In this document: positions 63,156 through 64,000 of the stretch, one piece after another | Layout: the number at the start of each line of letters is the position of its first letter | How positions within the stretch are numbered: the stretch's first letter is position 1 | Source: Chrysomallon squamiferum | Taxonomy: Eukaryota; Mollusca; Gastropoda; Neomphalida; Peltospiridae | Direction of reading: 5' to 3' | Length of the DNA: 64,000 nt | NCBI GenBank assembly: GCA_012295275.1 | Contig: CM022667.1 | Span: 7,302,794 to 7,366,793 of the forward strand | Notes under the pieces: generated by a model | What the model was told of the DNA's origin: nothing | Seen by the model: the letters and a program-made list of their open reading frames with translations, nothing else | Databases searched by the model: none | Translations under genes and position numbers: made by a program

Positions 63156-64000
63156 ATAATGAATATTCTGTATATAAATTACTTTGATTTGTAGAAATGT
63201 TTTTAAACATACAATAAAACTAAAAATACCTGACTGTTAGGCATCAGAAACTAATCAGTAACAATATGAACTGAAATAAAAGCTAGGACATTTGTTTTGT
63301 GTTTTCAAACAAAGTGTCTGTACACTAACAGACATATCACAGACTGTCAACAGCCACTGGTTGGAATGGGAAACGCCCCAGGCTCTAGTGCTCTGCTGGT
63401 CTCTAAATGGTGTGTAAATTATTTTTGGAAAGAGTTAATGACTCAGTTTGAGAAGACGTTGTGTTCAAAGTAAGAAATACACAACTACACCGTACAATGC
63501 TGCTATGAGTGACTCAGTGGGTTCAAGTAAGAGACCGGTCTATTTAATTAACACAGATAGAAAGCAAGTCAAGACTTTGATCACTACACATACTGTGTAG
63601 GTATTTTTATACCTGTAACATCACAATTAGTGTACCTTTAAGCACTTCTCTGTAGAGAACAGCTTTAGTCAAATAGTGAGTAAAACTTTTTTTACACAAT
63701 TACCTTTCACATGTCTAAGATTTTGTTATAATTATTTTATTTTTTTTAAATTTTATTTACATTTCGTTTGTTGATGAGCTTTCTGTTTTTTATTTTAATT
63801 AAATGTTTTGAAATATATATCCAGACAAGACATACACACAAACTAACATACATACACATGAACAATAACAACACATACAAACCAATCACTTAAAGACATG
63901 GAAACACATTCACACTCACATAAACATACAACATAGAGACATACAGAAACATGTTTACACAAATATATAATACACATACACAAGAACACACCTTCTGAAA

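Larger units (their letters stand above)
61435..64000. other. upstream intron and presumed 5' region
   Basis: AT-rich sequence with the CpG-retaining block, a TG microsatellite and CA-rich sequence from 63.83 kb. No exon is recognised with confidence. Confidence 0.5.

Overview
This is a eukaryotic, animal-type genomic window. It is AT-rich and strongly CpG-depleted, with dense micro- and minisatellites and GT-AG introns of up to 39 kb. I found no bacterial-style genes, rRNA, tRNA or CRISPR. The gene content and intron style suggest a lophotrochozoan invertebrate, probably a mollusc. That assignment is inference and is weaker than the gene call.

One real protein-coding gene is visible. It lies on the minus strand and runs through nearly the whole window: a homolog of naked cuticle (nkd/NKD1/NKD2), the EF-hand Dishevelled-binding antagonist of Wnt signalling. 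Five exons join with consistent phases and good splice sites, in transcription order 61434-61325, 22176-22128, 15189-15062, 8249-8148 and 4129-3738. They encode about 259 residues. The conserved order is an N-terminal Ile-Glu-Glu segment, a Val-Asp-Leu-Pro-Pro segment, the EF-hand (its loop split by an intron) and the region just after it. A sixth, in-frame exon is proposed at 3395-3302. The C-terminal exons lie beyond base 1 or were not recognised. The first coding exon is unresolved; a CpG-retaining, promoter-like block at about 62.15-62.97 kb holds a perfect CRE and a possible ATG.

The rest is intron. From left to right, 1-3.3 kb holds two minisatellites. The 4.1-8.1 kb intron holds a 40-bp array and a 105-bp GA tract. 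The 8.2-15 kb and 15.2-22 kb introns hold several minisatellites and a 581-bp Tigger/pogo-like DNA transposon remnant (19562-20142). The 39-kb intron (22.2-61.3 kb) is by rough addition about 40% tandem arrays, including a 1.6-kb array of 13-bp units and a 3.5-kb array of 20-bp units. These create spurious open frames of up to about 600 codons. Between the arrays are islands of high-complexity sequence that look like regulatory DNA. Two of them (39.88-40.0 kb and 42.9-43.73 kb) are rich in TCF/LEF-type CTTTGWW motifs, which fits a Wnt-feedback gene. Five near-perfect DR1 nuclear-receptor-type motifs are also scattered through the window.

Nearly all long open frames in this window are tandem-repeat artefacts and are not annotated as genes.
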